A DNA stretch of 64,000 nucleotides from an uncultured Lachnospiraceae bacterium (GCA_947626285.1 CANQRR010000009.1:23484-87483); one strand, 5' to 3'; positions 49,576 to 59,527 are shown, numbered from the stretch's first letter. Numbers and translations: made by a program. Notes: generated by a model not told the origin, from the letters alone.

Positions 49576-51249
49576 TTATTCATCCATGGGGTTGATCAGC
49601 ACCGCGCCCTTATTCCCGGAGGTCACGAGCGAAGCGTAGCGGGCCAGATAGCCAGTCTTGATCTTTGGCTCGTGCGGCTGCCATTTCGCGCGGCGCGCTG
49701 CCATCTCCTCGTCGCTGATCGCAAGCTCAAGCTTGCATTCCGGAATGTTGATGCGGATCGTGTCGCCTTCCTCGACAAGCGCGATCGGCCCGCCGACCGC
49801 AGCCTCCGGGGAGACATGTCCGATGGAAGCGCCTCTGGAAGCCCCGCTGAATCGCCCGTCCGTGATCAATGCGACGGAGGAACCAAGTCCCATGCCGGCG
49901 ATCGCCGAAGTCGGGTTCAGCATCTCGCGCATGCCCGGACCGCCCTTCGGGCCCTCATAGCGGATCACGACGACGTCGCCCGCGACGATCTTTCCGCCGA
50001 GGATCGCGGCGATCGCGTCCTCCTCGCAGTCAAACACGCGCGCAGGGCCTTCGTGCACCATCATCTCCGGCACGACTGCGGAGCGCTTCACGACGCCGGA
50101 ATCCGGGGCGAGATTGCCCTTGAGGATTGCCAGTCCGCCGGTCTCGCTGTATGGGTTGTCGATCGGACGGATGACTTCCGGATCTTTGTTCTCACAGCCT
50201 TCTATGTTCTCTCCTACTGTCTTGCCCGTGACTGTCATGCAGTCAAGGTTCAGCAGGTTTTTCTTCGTCAGTTCGTTCATGACCGCGTACACGCCGCCGG
50301 CCTCGTTCAGGTCTTCGATATAGGTCGGGCCTGCCGGGGCAAGATGACAGAGATTCGGCGTCCGCGCACTGATCTCGTTCGCGATGTCGACGTCGAGCTC
50401 TACGCCCGCCTCGTGCGCGATCGCCGGGAGATGCAGCATACTGTTCGTCGAACAGCCAAGCGCCATATCAACCGTCAGTGCGTTCATGAACGCTTTCTCA
50501 GTCATGATGTCGCGCGGGCGGATATCCTTCTTCAGAAGCTCCATGATCTGCATGCCCGCCATCTTGGCAAGGCGGATGCGCTCGGAGTAGACGGCCGGGA
50601 TCGTGCCGTTGCCCTTCAGACCCATGCCGAGCACCTCGGTCAGGCAGTTCATGCTGTTGGCTGTGTACATGCCGGAGCAGGAACCGCAGGTCGGGCATAC
50701 CTTCTCCTCGTATTCCGCAACTTCCTCCGCAGTTATCTTGCCGGCGGTATGCTCCCCGACCGCCTCAAACATGCTGGAAAGGCTTCTCTTGCGTCCTTTC
50801 AGGTGTCCGGCAAGCATCGGGCCGCCGCTCACGAAGATCGTCGGAATGTTCAGTCTGGCCGCCGCCATCAGCAGTCCCGGAACGTTCTTATCGCAGTTCG
50901 GGATCATGACGAGCGCGTCAAACTGATGCGCGATCGCCATGCACTCAGTGGAATCCGCGATCAGATCGCGCGTCACGAGCGAATATTTCATGCCGACGTG
51001 TCCCATCGCGATGCCGTCGCAGACCGCAATCGCCGGGAACTCCCTCGGCACGCCGCCTGCCATCGCGACGCCGAGTTTGACGGCCTCTGTGATCTTGTCC
51101 AGGTTCATATGACCCGGCACCACCTCATTGTAGGAATTGACAATACCGATCAGCGGGCGCTTCATCTCCTCTTCCGTCAGTCCCAGCGCGTGGAACAGGG
51201 AACGATGCGGCGCCTGCTGAATGCCCTTCTTCACTGCATCACTCTTCAT
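49576..51249 (-). CDS. ilvD: dihydroxy-acid dehydratase
   Basis: [70 protein letters not shown]. Confidence 0.98.
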   Translation of the reverse strand: MKSDAVKKGIQQAPHRSLFHALGLTEEEMKRPLIGIVNSYNEVVPGHMNLDKITEAVKLGVAMAGGVPREFPAIAVCDGIAMGHVGMKYSLVTRDLIADSTECMAIAHQFDALVMIPNCDKNVPGLLMAAARLNIPTIFVSGGPMLAGHLKGRKRSLSSMFEAVGEHTAGKITAEEVAEYEEKVCPTCGSCSGMYTANSMNCLTEVLGMGLKGNGTIPAVYSERIRLAKMAGMQIMELLKKDIRPRDIMTEKAFMNALTVDMALGCSTNSMLHLPAIAHEAGVELDVDIANEISARTPNLCHLAPAGPTYIEDLNEAGGVYAVMNELTKKNLLNLDCMTVTGKTVGENIEGCENKDPEVIRPIDNPYSETGGLAILKGNLAPDSGVVKRSAVVPEMMVHEGPARVFDCEEDAIAAILGGKIVAGDVVVIRYEGPKGGPGMREMLNPTSAIAGMGLGSSVALITDGRFSGASRGASIGHVSPEAAVGGPIALVEEGDTIRINIPECKLELAISDEEMAARRAKWQPHEPKIKTGYLARYASLVTSGNKGAVLINPMDE

Positions 51250-51270
51250 GATCGATCCTCCTCACGTACT

Positions 51271-51309
51271 CGCCTGCATTCTTCAATTTACTCTGAAGCA
51301 TTGCAGGCG
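51271..51309 (-). promoter_or_regulatory. Stem-loop in leuB-ilvD intergenic region
   Basis: CGCCTGCA-TTCTTCA...TGAAGCAT-TGCAGGCG, 22 nt before the ilvD start. Confidence 0.6.
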
Positions 51310-51400
51310 TTCTGATAACCATAAAATCCGCACAGACCGCTTGTCTGCACGATCTTTAAACTTTCTGCTTCAATATTTGCGGAATATCCGTTGTTTTCCG

Positions 51401-52483
51401 TCAAACCCGCGCCGCGATCAGATCGCCCATTTCCACAGTGCCGACCTGCGTGCAGCCGTCCGACATGATATCGCCGGTGCGATAGCCTTCCTTCAGCACC
51501 TGCTTCACCGCGGCTTCCACCGCGTCCGCCGCCTCGTCCAGATCAAGAGAATAGCGCAGCATCATCGCCGCGGACAGGATCGTCGCGATCGGGTTTGCGA
51601 TGCCCTTTCCCGCGATGTCCGGCGCGGAACCGTGGCTCGGCTCATAGAGTCCGAACTTTGTCTCGTTGAGCGACGCGGACGAGAGCATCCCGATCGAACC
51701 CGTCACCATACTCGCCTCGTCGGAAAGAATGTCTCCGAACATATTCTCCGTCAGAATCACGTCGAACTGCTTCGGATCCTTCACGAGCTGCATCGCGCAG
51801 TTGTCCACGAGCATATGGGAAAGCTCGACGTCCGGATAGTCCTTCGCGACCTCCTCGACGACCGCCCTCCACAGGCGGGAGGAATCCAGCACATTCGCCT
51901 TGTCGACGCTGCAGACCTTTCTGCGGCGCTTGCGCGCGATGTCAAAACCCTTGATCGCGATCCGGCGGATCTCATTCTCATTGTAAACCAGCGTGTCCTT
52001 TGCCCTGCGCACGCCGTTCTCCACCACGGTCCCGCGCTCGCCGAAGTAAAGTCCCCCGGTAAGCTCGCGCATGATCATCATGTCGAAACCGTCCCCGATG
52101 ATCTCGTCGCGCAGCGGACAGGCCGCCCTAAGTTCATCATACAAATACGCCGGGCGCAGATTTGCGAACAGATTCAGCGACTTGCGGATCTTCAGAAGTC
52201 CGGCCTCCGGGCGAAGCTGCGGGTCCAGCTGATACCAAGGGGAAGTCTTCGCGTCCCCGCCGATGGAGCCCATCAGCACCGCTTCGCTCGCCTTCGCCTC
52301 CGCGATCGTCTCATCCGTGAGCGGCACCCCGTGCACGTCGATCGACGCGCCGCCTATCAGGAGCTTTTTATATTCCAGTTCAAATCCAAATTTTGCCGCG
52401 GCCGCGTCCAGTACCTTGCATGCCTCCGCGACGATCTCCGGACCGATCCCGTCCCCCGGGATCAGCGCAATCCTGTGTTTCAT
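51401..52483 (-). CDS. leuB: 3-isopropylmalate dehydrogenase
   Basis: [63 protein letters not shown]. Confidence 0.97.
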   Translation of the reverse strand: MKHRIALIPGDGIGPEIVAEACKVLDAAAAKFGFELEYKKLLIGGASIDVHGVPLTDETIAEAKASEAVLMGSIGGDAKTSPWYQLDPQLRPEAGLLKIRKSLNLFANLRPAYLYDELRAACPLRDEIIGDGFDMMIMRELTGGLYFGERGTVVENGVRRAKDTLVYNENEIRRIAIKGFDIARKRRRKVCSVDKANVLDSSRLWRAVVEEVAKDYPDVELSHMLVDNCAMQLVKDPKQFDVILTENMFGDILSDEASMVTGSIGMLSSASLNETKFGLYEPSHGSAPDIAGKGIANPIATILSAAMMLRYSLDLDEAADAVEAAVKQVLKEGYRTGDIMSDGCTQVGTVEMGDLIAARV

Positions 52484-52505
52484 TGTCGTGTTCATCCTTT
52501 CTCCG

Positions 52506-52559
52506 TTTCCGTATCTGCTTCTTCAGGTACCACTTTTCAGCCTGAATCGCATACGGAAA
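52506..52559 (-). promoter_or_regulatory. Two-part stem-loop leader upstream of leuB
   Basis: TTTCCGTAT(52506-52514)/ATACGGAAA(52551-52559) closing TTCAGG/CCTGAA. Confidence 0.6.
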
Positions 52560-52818
52560 TCCGTCTTTACAGAATGCTCCAAAAGAGCCTTAACCAATAT
52601 AATAATGTATTTCCTTTTTTATTTCAACTGTTTAATGATACAAATTCATGCAAAAAATGCCCCGGAATCGTTCAAATCGACTAACCCGCAGGTGAAATTG
52701 CGCGACCGGACAGAAAGAAAGACTGCCGCAAATGTCTGTCGGGGATGTAAACCCTTTCAGATACTGTAACGACAATCTTCTAAGTTTTTATCAAATCACT
52801 CTGTTTCTGCTATGTCTC

Positions 52819-54405
52819 TCACGCATCCACCCGCTCGATCACACAGCTGTGCTTCCTGGTCTTCTTGTCATAATTTATGCCCACAAGAAGCAGATTTCCA
52901 CGATAATCCTTCAACGCGTCCACATACCGTTTGTTTTTGATCTGCGCGATAGCGCCCTCGGCTGTCTGAGCCCATTTCAGTTCCAGAATCGCCGCCGGCT
53001 TGTCTGCATGAAGCTTCCGCGGGATCAGGCAGATATCCGCAAATCCCTTTCCTGTCGGCAGCTCGCGGACAATCGTATAGTATTCCCTCGCAAAATAGAA
53101 CGCGAGATTGATCGTACAGCTTAACGCATTCTCATTATTATACTGAAGCACTGATATCTCATCGTGCGCACAATCAATCCCCTCTGCCACGGCGGCCGCG
53201 TCCTCATTCCAGAGCGTCTCCAACAGCCTGCGCGAATCGTTCACCGAGCGGATCACTTCTTTCCAGTCCATCGTACTGATTGCGTTAACATACTCCTGGG
53301 AGACCTCTTTATTTGGGATAGATACCGTCTTCGCATCACTGTCATAAGTCAGGTAGCCAAGATGAACAAGCAATGTCAGTACATCGTCTTTAGTGGCGAA
53401 TGTCGTCATGTCATTTGTGAACGTACCAGTGTTTATGTGAACGCTGTCACCTGCAAGCATTGTCACCACTGCGTCTTTCAAGCCGTCCATATTCATCTGA
53501 ATGTAGACCCTCAATGCCTCATAGGTCTCTGTCTGGTTCCAGTATGGTCCGAATTTGTGGCGAAGCATGGCCTCCACCACAGACTTTGGACTGTACATAG
53601 AGTAAACATGATCCCCGAAACGGCTGTGCGACACGAGTCGGTAACCGTCATACCAGGCCTTAGTTTCCTCAAAGTTCATTTGCCACGTCTCGCACAGATT
53701 CTTCACCTCGTCCTCCGTAAATCCGAAAAACTCGGCAAAATCCCACGGATCTGTCATGGAGTATTCGACAAACATATTCAACGCGGAGTGCGTTCCGTAC
53801 TTCTTCACGGGCAGGATTCCCGTCATATAGGCAAGTCCCACATAATCCTTGTCCTTGAGCCAGGTGCGCAGAAAATCAAGGTACTTTTTCTGAGAATCAT
53901 GATCGTCTTTATATTCGCGGAACAGGCAGTCCCACTCGTCGATCAATATGATGAAGGGATGGCTGGTTTTGGCATAGATATCCTGCATGGCAAATATGAT
54001 CTGCGGTTCTTCCACATATTCGGAATACTTGTCTTTCAAATCAGATAATATCCGTCTCTGCAGCATTGCAAGCATTTCATCTATACTTTGCGTCATACTG
54101 AGAAAATCCTGCATGTTAACTTTGATGACATCATACTGATTCAAATGTTCACGATATGAGGCTGTCTGACTGATCTTCAGCCCATCGAACAGGGCGGACG
54201 TATCCTCCGCATGGTCATAATACGCCGCCAGCATATCCATCGCCATAGACTTGCCGAATCTCCTCGGACGACTGAGGCAGATGTATTTCTGTGCCGTCCT
54301 GATCTTTTCATTTGTACGCTCGATCAATCCGGTCTTATCCACATAAATCTGGGATCTCAGGCTTTCGTAAAATTTTCCGCTCCCGGGATTCAGATAACTG
54401 CCCAT
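52819..54405 (-). CDS. AAA-ATPase with C-terminal nuclease-like (DUF1703-type) domain
   Basis: FVDKTGLIE-type N-terminus, SRPRRFGKSMAMDML Walker A, FIILIDEWDCLF Walker B, C-terminal PAAILELKW. Confidence 0.9.
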   Translation of the reverse strand: MGSYLNPGSGKFYESLRSQIYVDKTGLIERTNEKIRTAQKYICLSRPRRFGKSMAMDMLAAYYDHAEDTSALFDGLKISQTASYREHLNQYDVIKVNMQDFLSMTQSIDEMLAMLQRRILSDLKDKYSEYVEEPQIIFAMQDIYAKTSHPFIILIDEWDCLFREYKDDHDSQKKYLDFLRTWLKDKDYVGLAYMTGILPVKKYGTHSALNMFVEYSMTDPWDFAEFFGFTEDEVKNLCETWQMNFEETKAWYDGYRLVSHSRFGDHVYSMYSPKSVVEAMLRHKFGPYWNQTETYEALRVYIQMNMDGLKDAVVTMLAGDSVHINTGTFTNDMTTFATKDDVLTLLVHLGYLTYDSDAKTVSIPNKEVSQEYVNAISTMDWKEVIRSVNDSRRLLETLWNEDAAAVAEGIDCAHDEISVLQYNNENALSCTINLAFYFAREYYTIVRELPTGKGFADICLIPRKLHADKPAAILELKWAQTAEGAIAQIKNKRYVDALKDYRGNLLLVGINYDKKTRKHSCVIERVDA

Positions 54406-54650
54406 CTCTATCCTCCGTTTGTAGCTTGAACCCTCTTGTTACATGCCCATCATAGCACATGGGTTCTGAAAAGTTAAGATATTTTTTGCCGAAAAGCCTA
54501 TTACGCAGCCTTTATTTCGACTTGTCAATCGAAATCAAAATAAGCATTTCTCTTATTAGCATTTCCGCTCTGAGAATAATGCACACCCCTCCACAAAGCA
54601 GAATTGTCTCAGCAACAGCTGGATTTGACCGAGCGAACCGGGGGGATTCT

Positions 54651-55034
54651 TCAGCGAATCAGCATGGATAATTTTTTCCCGCAAAAAACACCTGCCAGGC
54701 AACATATAACACTTAAAAATATGTAAATTCCTCCAGACAGATAAGCCTTGTTTTCGAACAGCGTAAATGCTTCAAGTGAAAAAGTAGAAAAGGTTGTAAA
54801 TCCTCCGCATACACCTGTTTTCCAAAACAGGGCAATATTCGGAGATACTTCATTATTATCACTCACAATGCCTGCAATAAATCCTATCATCGCCGCGCCT
54901 ATGATATTTGTGAGCAAGGTTAATATTGGAAAACCTGTTTTAACCGGCAAAAGGCTTATCGCATATCTTCCTGCTGCACCTAATGCGCCGCCAAGTGAGA
55001 CAAATAAAAATCCCATGATACCTCCAGATTTCAT
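54651..55034 (-). CDS. crcB: Fluoride channel CrcB/FluC
   Basis: GGALGAAGRYAISLL; TLLTNIIGAAMIGFIAG; GVCGGFTTFSTFSLEAF. Confidence 0.95.
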   Translation of the reverse strand: MKSGGIMGFLFVSLGGALGAAGRYAISLLPVKTGFPILTLLTNIIGAAMIGFIAGIVSDNNEVSPNIALFWKTGVCGGFTTFSTFSLEAFTLFENKAYLSGGIYIFLSVICCLAGVFCGKKLSMLIR

Positions 55035-55096
55035 ATATGTTTCCTGATGTACTCCAGCGTTTTGTGAAGCGTATCCATCTGATAGATCTGCTCCAT
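55031..55096 (-). CDS. 21-codon ORF overlapping the crcB start (ATGA)
   Basis: MEQIYQMDTLHKTLEYIRKHI with ggagggg RBS; stop TGA overlaps crcB ATG. Confidence 0.4.
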   Translation of the reverse strand: MEQIYQMDTLHKTLEYIRKHI

Positions 55097-55288
55097 GCTT
55101 CCCCTCCTGCGGGAATCAAACACTAAAGACCCTGCCGCCCCTGATTATGCGTTTTCAAAATGCAAAGACATTTATCAAATTCATCGTTTGAAATGGCACT
55201 CCGATCATGTAACATTTCAAGCATATTTATTTGCTTTCTGTAAAGCTGCGCATTCTTTTCATCATAAGAAAGTAATTCCCATGATTTA

Positions 55289-55912
55289 TTATCGTCCCGC
55301 ACTGGCCTGTCCAACCTCCTGATCCGGTTTCATCCTTACTGTCGGATATATCTCATTGATCCTATGATAGCAGGGACAGTCCCCCGCATGGTCATTAATA
55401 ATGCCACATGCCTGTAAATGTGAATAGATTGTAACCGCTCCGATAAATTTGAAACCGCGTTTTTTCAGATCTTTGCTGATTCGATCGGAAAGACCGTTGC
55501 TTACCGGTATTGCACCATCGGCGTGCCCGTCATACAGGACAGTTTTTCCATCTGTATACGCCCAAAGGTAATCGCAGAAGCTGCCAAACTCCGCTCTGAT
55601 TTTCTGATAACACCTGGCATTGTTAATGACCGCCCGAATCTTCCGTTCGGATTTTAGCATCCCTTCCGTGTTCAGTATCCGCTGTATATCATCTTCGCCG
55701 TAAGCGGCAATTTTACCGTACTCGAAGTTTTCAAAGCACTGACGGAAAATCTCCCGCTTTTTCATCATCAGCCCCCAGCTAAGACCACATTGAAGGCACT
55801 CCAGCGTCAGATGCTCGAACATCTGGCGGTCGTCATGTATGGGGATGCCCCACTCGTGGTCGTGATAATACCGGTCTTTTTCACTTGCAAATACCCAATC
55901 GCAGTGTCCCAT
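55289..55912 (-). CDS. tag: DNA-3-methyladenine glycosylase I
   Basis: HEWGIPIHDDRQMFEHLTLECLQCGLSW; GFKFIGAVTIYSHLQACGIINDH. Confidence 0.95.
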   Translation of the reverse strand: MGHCDWVFASEKDRYYHDHEWGIPIHDDRQMFEHLTLECLQCGLSWGLMMKKREIFRQCFENFEYGKIAAYGEDDIQRILNTEGMLKSERKIRAVINNARCYQKIRAEFGSFCDYLWAYTDGKTVLYDGHADGAIPVSNGLSDRISKDLKKRGFKFIGAVTIYSHLQACGIINDHAGDCPCYHRINEIYPTVRMKPDQEVGQASAGR

Positions 55913-55925
55913 ATTTTCTTTCCCC

Positions 55926-56588
55926 CTAAACGCTTTTGTAGCTGTCATCAACAAGTGTACAGATTACTTTATCAGTAAGGGTATCGTCCAGAATAATGGA
56001 CACCCAACACTTTTTGTTCATGTGGAACGCCGGATAATATCCTTTCTGCACCAGAAGTTCTTTGATCTTACCGCTGTCTGCCTTCACGTTAATGACTTCG
56101 ACTTCTTTCCGGGAATCCGTAGTGTGATCCAGCTTGTACAGCGGCACGCTCCCAATGATAGCATACCATTTCTTGCTGTTTCCCCGACGGTATGCTCCAT
56201 ATGACGGAATGTTCGGCCATAGGAAGTCCGGGGAACCGTCATAAGTATTGAATATATACTCGTTGATCCTTCGAGCCTGCCCGGACTTGAAATACAGGTT
56301 CCGGTAGCATTTCTCCCGTATATCAAACAGAAGATCCTCAAATTGCTTTCGTATCCCCGCGCTGTACCCTGACGCATCCGTTCTGCGAAAATTTGTATAG
56401 TCCCCACCCACATCAAGATCAATGATCCTGCCGTGAATTGCGCCATCATATTCCACAATGATCTTCAAACTGTCCTGTTGCATCCTTTTCGTATAAACCA
56501 ACTTGCCATCCTTCACAACGAACCCATAACTGCAGAGCTTTTCTTCGTTGATTGAATAATTCAGGTAAATTTCATCCTCGATACTCAT
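55926..56588 (-). CDS. MmcQ/YjbR-type protein
   Basis: C-terminal KKWYAIIGSVPLYKL...VEVINVKADSGKIKELLVQKGYYPAFHMNKKCWVSIILDDTLTDKVICTLVDDSY. Confidence 0.82.
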   Translation of the reverse strand: MSIEDEIYLNYSINEEKLCSYGFVVKDGKLVYTKRMQQDSLKIIVEYDGAIHGRIIDLDVGGDYTNFRRTDASGYSAGIRKQFEDLLFDIREKCYRNLYFKSGQARRINEYIFNTYDGSPDFLWPNIPSYGAYRRGNSKKWYAIIGSVPLYKLDHTTDSRKEVEVINVKADSGKIKELLVQKGYYPAFHMNKKCWVSIILDDTLTDKVICTLVDDSYKSV

Positions 56589-56605
56589 CTTCCAATCCCC
56601 ACCCC

Positions 56606-56959
56606 TCATGCCGCGCCGCTGCGATTTGGCAACACCGCACAAATATCAATCGCCTGACGCAAAGTGCGGATCAAATGATTGAAAGATTCCATATCCGGGT
56701 CAAGGTAATAGTATGTCTTAGTCCCTTCCTTACGCATTTTCACAATACCTGCATCCTTCAGTATCTGTAAATGATGAGAAACTGCTGGTCTTGAAAGATT
56801 GGTTTTCGCCGCAATATCGATCACACGCGACCCGTTATAGTCCATTCTCATCATCTCAAAAATGATATGCTGACGGGTTTCATCTCCCATTGCCAAAAGC
56901 GCTTTGTGACAAGCTTCAAAATTCATGGCAAGTGAATTGATCTCATCCCAAATGTCCAT
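56606..56959 (-). CDS. ArsR-family winged-helix transcriptional regulator
   Basis: LLAMGDETRQHIIFEMMRMDYNGSRVIDIAAKTNLSRPAVSHHLQILKDAGIVKMRKEGTKTYYYL. Confidence 0.92.
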   Translation of the reverse strand: MDIWDEINSLAMNFEACHKALLAMGDETRQHIIFEMMRMDYNGSRVIDIAAKTNLSRPAVSHHLQILKDAGIVKMRKEGTKTYYYLDPDMESFNHLIRTLRQAIDICAVLPNRSGAA

Positions 56960-57025
56960 AACTATCCTCCGAAATGATTTGTTTAAGTGTTTGAACAGAT
57001 TATATCATAAAAAAGGGATTTTTGT

Positions 57026-57364
57026 TTATTTGTAAAGAAAATCGAGACGATTAAATTTCAAGCAACAACTATCAAAAGCATCCCAGTTTTCAGCCAAACA
57101 AATGCAATCCCCAACAACGCTATCTTTCCCAATCATCCGGCAGATACAGCAGATCCCCGCGCCCATCTGATAGGGAACAGGATTCTTCTTGGAAATCCGC
57201 TTGTTTCTTTCAGCGTGTCCAATGCCGTAAGCATCAAGTATCTCTATCAGTTGACCGATACTTGTAGCTCCATCTGTTTTCATATCCTTTATTACTTCCT
57301 CAACGCTTTTCCCTGCAATCATGGCAATACACGCCTGTCCACACGTTAAAAAAGTGGGCTGCAT
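57026..57364 (-). CDS. C39-like cysteine peptidase-related protein (short)
   Basis: MQPTFLTCGQACIAMIAGKSVEEVIKDM resembles papain-like/C39 N-termini. Confidence 0.6.
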   Translation of the reverse strand: MQPTFLTCGQACIAMIAGKSVEEVIKDMKTDGATSIGQLIEILDAYGIGHAERNKRISKKNPVPYQMGAGICCICRMIGKDSVVGDCICLAENWDAFDSCCLKFNRLDFLYK

Positions 57365-57366
57365 AA

Positions 57367-57450
57367 TTAACTCCTCATACAACTCCATTTATTTCCATAA
57401 AAACCATTTTGAATTACAATTCCATTTTTATCATAATAGACCATGCCCAT
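57367..57450 (-). CDS. Candidate 27-aa small protein upstream of the C39-like gene
   Basis: MGMVYYDKNGIVIQNGFYGNKWSCMRS with ggagga RBS. Confidence 0.4.
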   Translation of the reverse strand: MGMVYYDKNGIVIQNGFYGNKWSCMRS

Positions 57451-57492
57451 ATCCTCCTTAAACACTGATCAAATGACAAGCAGAATTTGATC

Positions 57493-57945
57493 TTACAACA
57501 GTGTTGGCATAACAAAAAGCTGGTCGATGGTGCCGTATATCGTTTCAAAATCTCCCAGTTTCGCAAAGCCATATTTTTCGTATAAACCAATTTCTCCGCT
57601 CATTATATATATTTTTTCATATCCCAATGTACGCGCATAGGAAATTGCGTTTTTGATCATCCGTTCCGGCAGTCTTTTGCCACGATATTGCTCGTCAACA
57701 AAAACAAACCCTATGAACGGCGTATATTTATACTTTGAAGACAACTCGTCCTTTTCGGTCAATGTACAAAATCCAGCCACTTTTCCATCGACACAAGCAG
57801 CAAACACTCTTTCCCATTCAGCAAATTCATTTTTCTTCATTTTTTCAGCCAGATAAGGGCCCGCTTTCCATGAGCAGTTTGCAGCTAGTGAAAGAGTTTC
57901 ATTCCAATAGCAATGCCCCTGCGTCATTGAGTAAATCTCTACCAT
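57493..57945 (-). CDS. GNAT family N-acetyltransferase
   Basis: PFIGFVFVDEQYRGKRLPERMIKNAISYARTLGYEKIYIMSGEIGLYEKYGF. Confidence 0.88.
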   Translation of the reverse strand: MVEIYSMTQGHCYWNETLSLAANCSWKAGPYLAEKMKKNEFAEWERVFAACVDGKVAGFCTLTEKDELSSKYKYTPFIGFVFVDEQYRGKRLPERMIKNAISYARTLGYEKIYIMSGEIGLYEKYGFAKLGDFETIYGTIDQLFVMPTLL

Positions 57946-57991
57946 ATATGCCTCCTCTGATCCAGTCTTTTACCCAATTCGTCGGGAATCT

Positions 57992-58540
57992 TTAACTGCA
58001 GAAAAACCGCACAATGCTGTTTATTCCACAAAGGACTTTTTCGTCTTGAATGGCAGGTCTTTTATTCGTATTGTGACTGTACACAACATCATGAATATTG
58101 TGACAGTTCATATGATGCAGCAAAGTACAGGCTGTTTCATATGGCTTTTCTATATGTCCGTCTCCGCCGCCTACAAGTATAACGGCTCCCTTTTTCGCTT
58201 TTGGAACAGAGGTCTCATTTCTGAAGAAACGGGCGCAAAAATATCTCTGTAATCTGCTTCCTACATCCAACAATCTGCCTGTCAATTCTGAAAAATAGAT
58301 AGGGGAGGCAATTACGATATTGTCGCATGTCTGGATATACGAATATACCTCCTGCATATCGTCGCAAATCCTGCAGCCGTCATTTTCCCAACAATATCTG
58401 CAATCAATACAAGGAGATATATTACATCTGTATGCATTTACAATACGACTGTCACCCTCCAGGGCATATACCAGCTTTTCAACAAGTGATGCGGTATCCC
58501 CATTTTCTCTTGGCGACCCATTCAGTATTAGTGTTTTCAT
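57992..58540 (-). CDS. NADPH-dependent FMN reductase-like flavoprotein
   Basis: MKTLILNGSPRENGDTASLVEKL; CIDCRYCWENDGCRICDDMQEVYSYIQTCDNIVIASPIYF. Confidence 0.9.
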   Translation of the reverse strand: MKTLILNGSPRENGDTASLVEKLVYALEGDSRIVNAYRCNISPCIDCRYCWENDGCRICDDMQEVYSYIQTCDNIVIASPIYFSELTGRLLDVGSRLQRYFCARFFRNETSVPKAKKGAVILVGGGDGHIEKPYETACTLLHHMNCHNIHDVVYSHNTNKRPAIQDEKVLCGINSIVRFFCS

Positions 58541-58591
58541 TTCTCTCTCCGTGAATGCCGCCTGCGCTTTAGAAATAACCTCTACCGGTAA

Positions 58592-58609
58592 TTTTTTTTT
58601 TGGGGGGGG
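58592..58609. repeat. Compound homopolymer tract T10G8 (C8A10 on the coding strand)
   Basis: aTTTTTTTTTTGGGGGGGGa, 52-69 nt upstream of the flavoprotein ATG at 58540. Confidence 0.95.
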
Positions 58610-58666
58610 ACAACATTCAAACATCTTCTTCCGCCATATAAATCTTCTTTTTGAATCTCCACTTTC

Positions 58667-59527
58667 TCACAGCTTCCCACAGAACTCTCCGATTGCTTTC
58701 TCATTCTCCGGCTTCTGTTTCCGTTTCGGCTCCACAAGCCACAGCGTCGGCACATCACCGGTCACTCCCAGAAGCGATCTGAGCGCTTCGAAAGTTTTTT
58801 CTGGGCTTCCTCCCAGACTGCATGCCGCAAAGGCAAAATGTTTTCCCTCCAGATTCTCCGCCTGAATAAAAGTCCTCAGAGGTGGCGTGACCGTCCCTGC
58901 CCAGACCGGCGTCACAAATACGATCTGTCTGTACTGTTCAAGATTCACCTTATACGGTTCCAGTTCCGGCGCCTCCTTTATGACGGCGCTGCCGCCTCCG
59001 AAAAAATATTTCCGAATCCCTTTCTCCGGGTATGCTTTCTTTGGTGTCAGCCGCAGCAGGTCCGCATATTTGGAATGAAACCTCTCGCCCAGAAAATGCT
59101 CCATAAGCATACCAATCGCAAATCTGACGGTATAAACCTTATCCGATCCGATCCATGTAATGATATACGGAAGCAGTTTCTCAGGCTCTTTTTTGAAAAC
59201 CTTTGGCGAAAGCTGATCACATGTAGCCCAGTTATCAATAAACGGGAGAAACGCTTCAACTTCTGCAGTGCATTTATAAAAATCTTTCTCTAATGATATC
59301 ACAAATGCATGCAATTGATTTTCATCGAAGTATTGGTGCGGAAGGCACTCCAAAAAAGAAACTATGTCCTCGTCTTTGAATAGCCTCTTCGCAAAAGAAC
59401 GAAGTTCCGGTGTCCTGACACCGATAATTCTTTCCGCTTCTACCGTCGGGATTAACTTAGCTTGAAAGGCCGCATATTTCTTATCCCGCAGGCGGAATAA
59501 TTCTGCCACTATCTCATCTCTATTCAT
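58667..59527 (-). pseudogene. In-frame chimera: DNA alkylation repair (AlkD-like) N-terminus joined to flavodoxin C-terminus
   Basis: N-part GVRTPELRSFAKRLFKDEDIVSFLECLPHQYFDENQLHAFVIS...DNWATCDQLSPKVFKK; C-part YPEKGIRKYFFGGGSAV...QIVFVTPVWAGTVTPPLRTFIQAENLEGKHFAFAACSLGGSPEKTFEALRSLLG; no flavodoxin P-loop. Confidence 0.75.

Noticed and set aside
49672-51315. 547-aa + strand ORF opposite ilvD
   Set aside because: Antisense shadow ORF of a high-GC conserved gene; Arg/His-rich translation with no family features
52525-52540. T-box-like AAAAGTGGTACC string upstream of leuB
   Set aside because: Lacks the GGNACCGCG antiterminator continuation, no specifier loop or terminator seen
54440-54671. 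70-aa + strand ORF between the AAA-ATPase and crcB
   Set aside because: No RBS, no family resemblance, opposite to the direction of neighbours; likely chance ORF
55035-55130. Fluoride riboswitch before crcB
   Set aside because: The characteristic GGNGATGG...ACTGATA layout is not present; a small coupled ORF occupies the space
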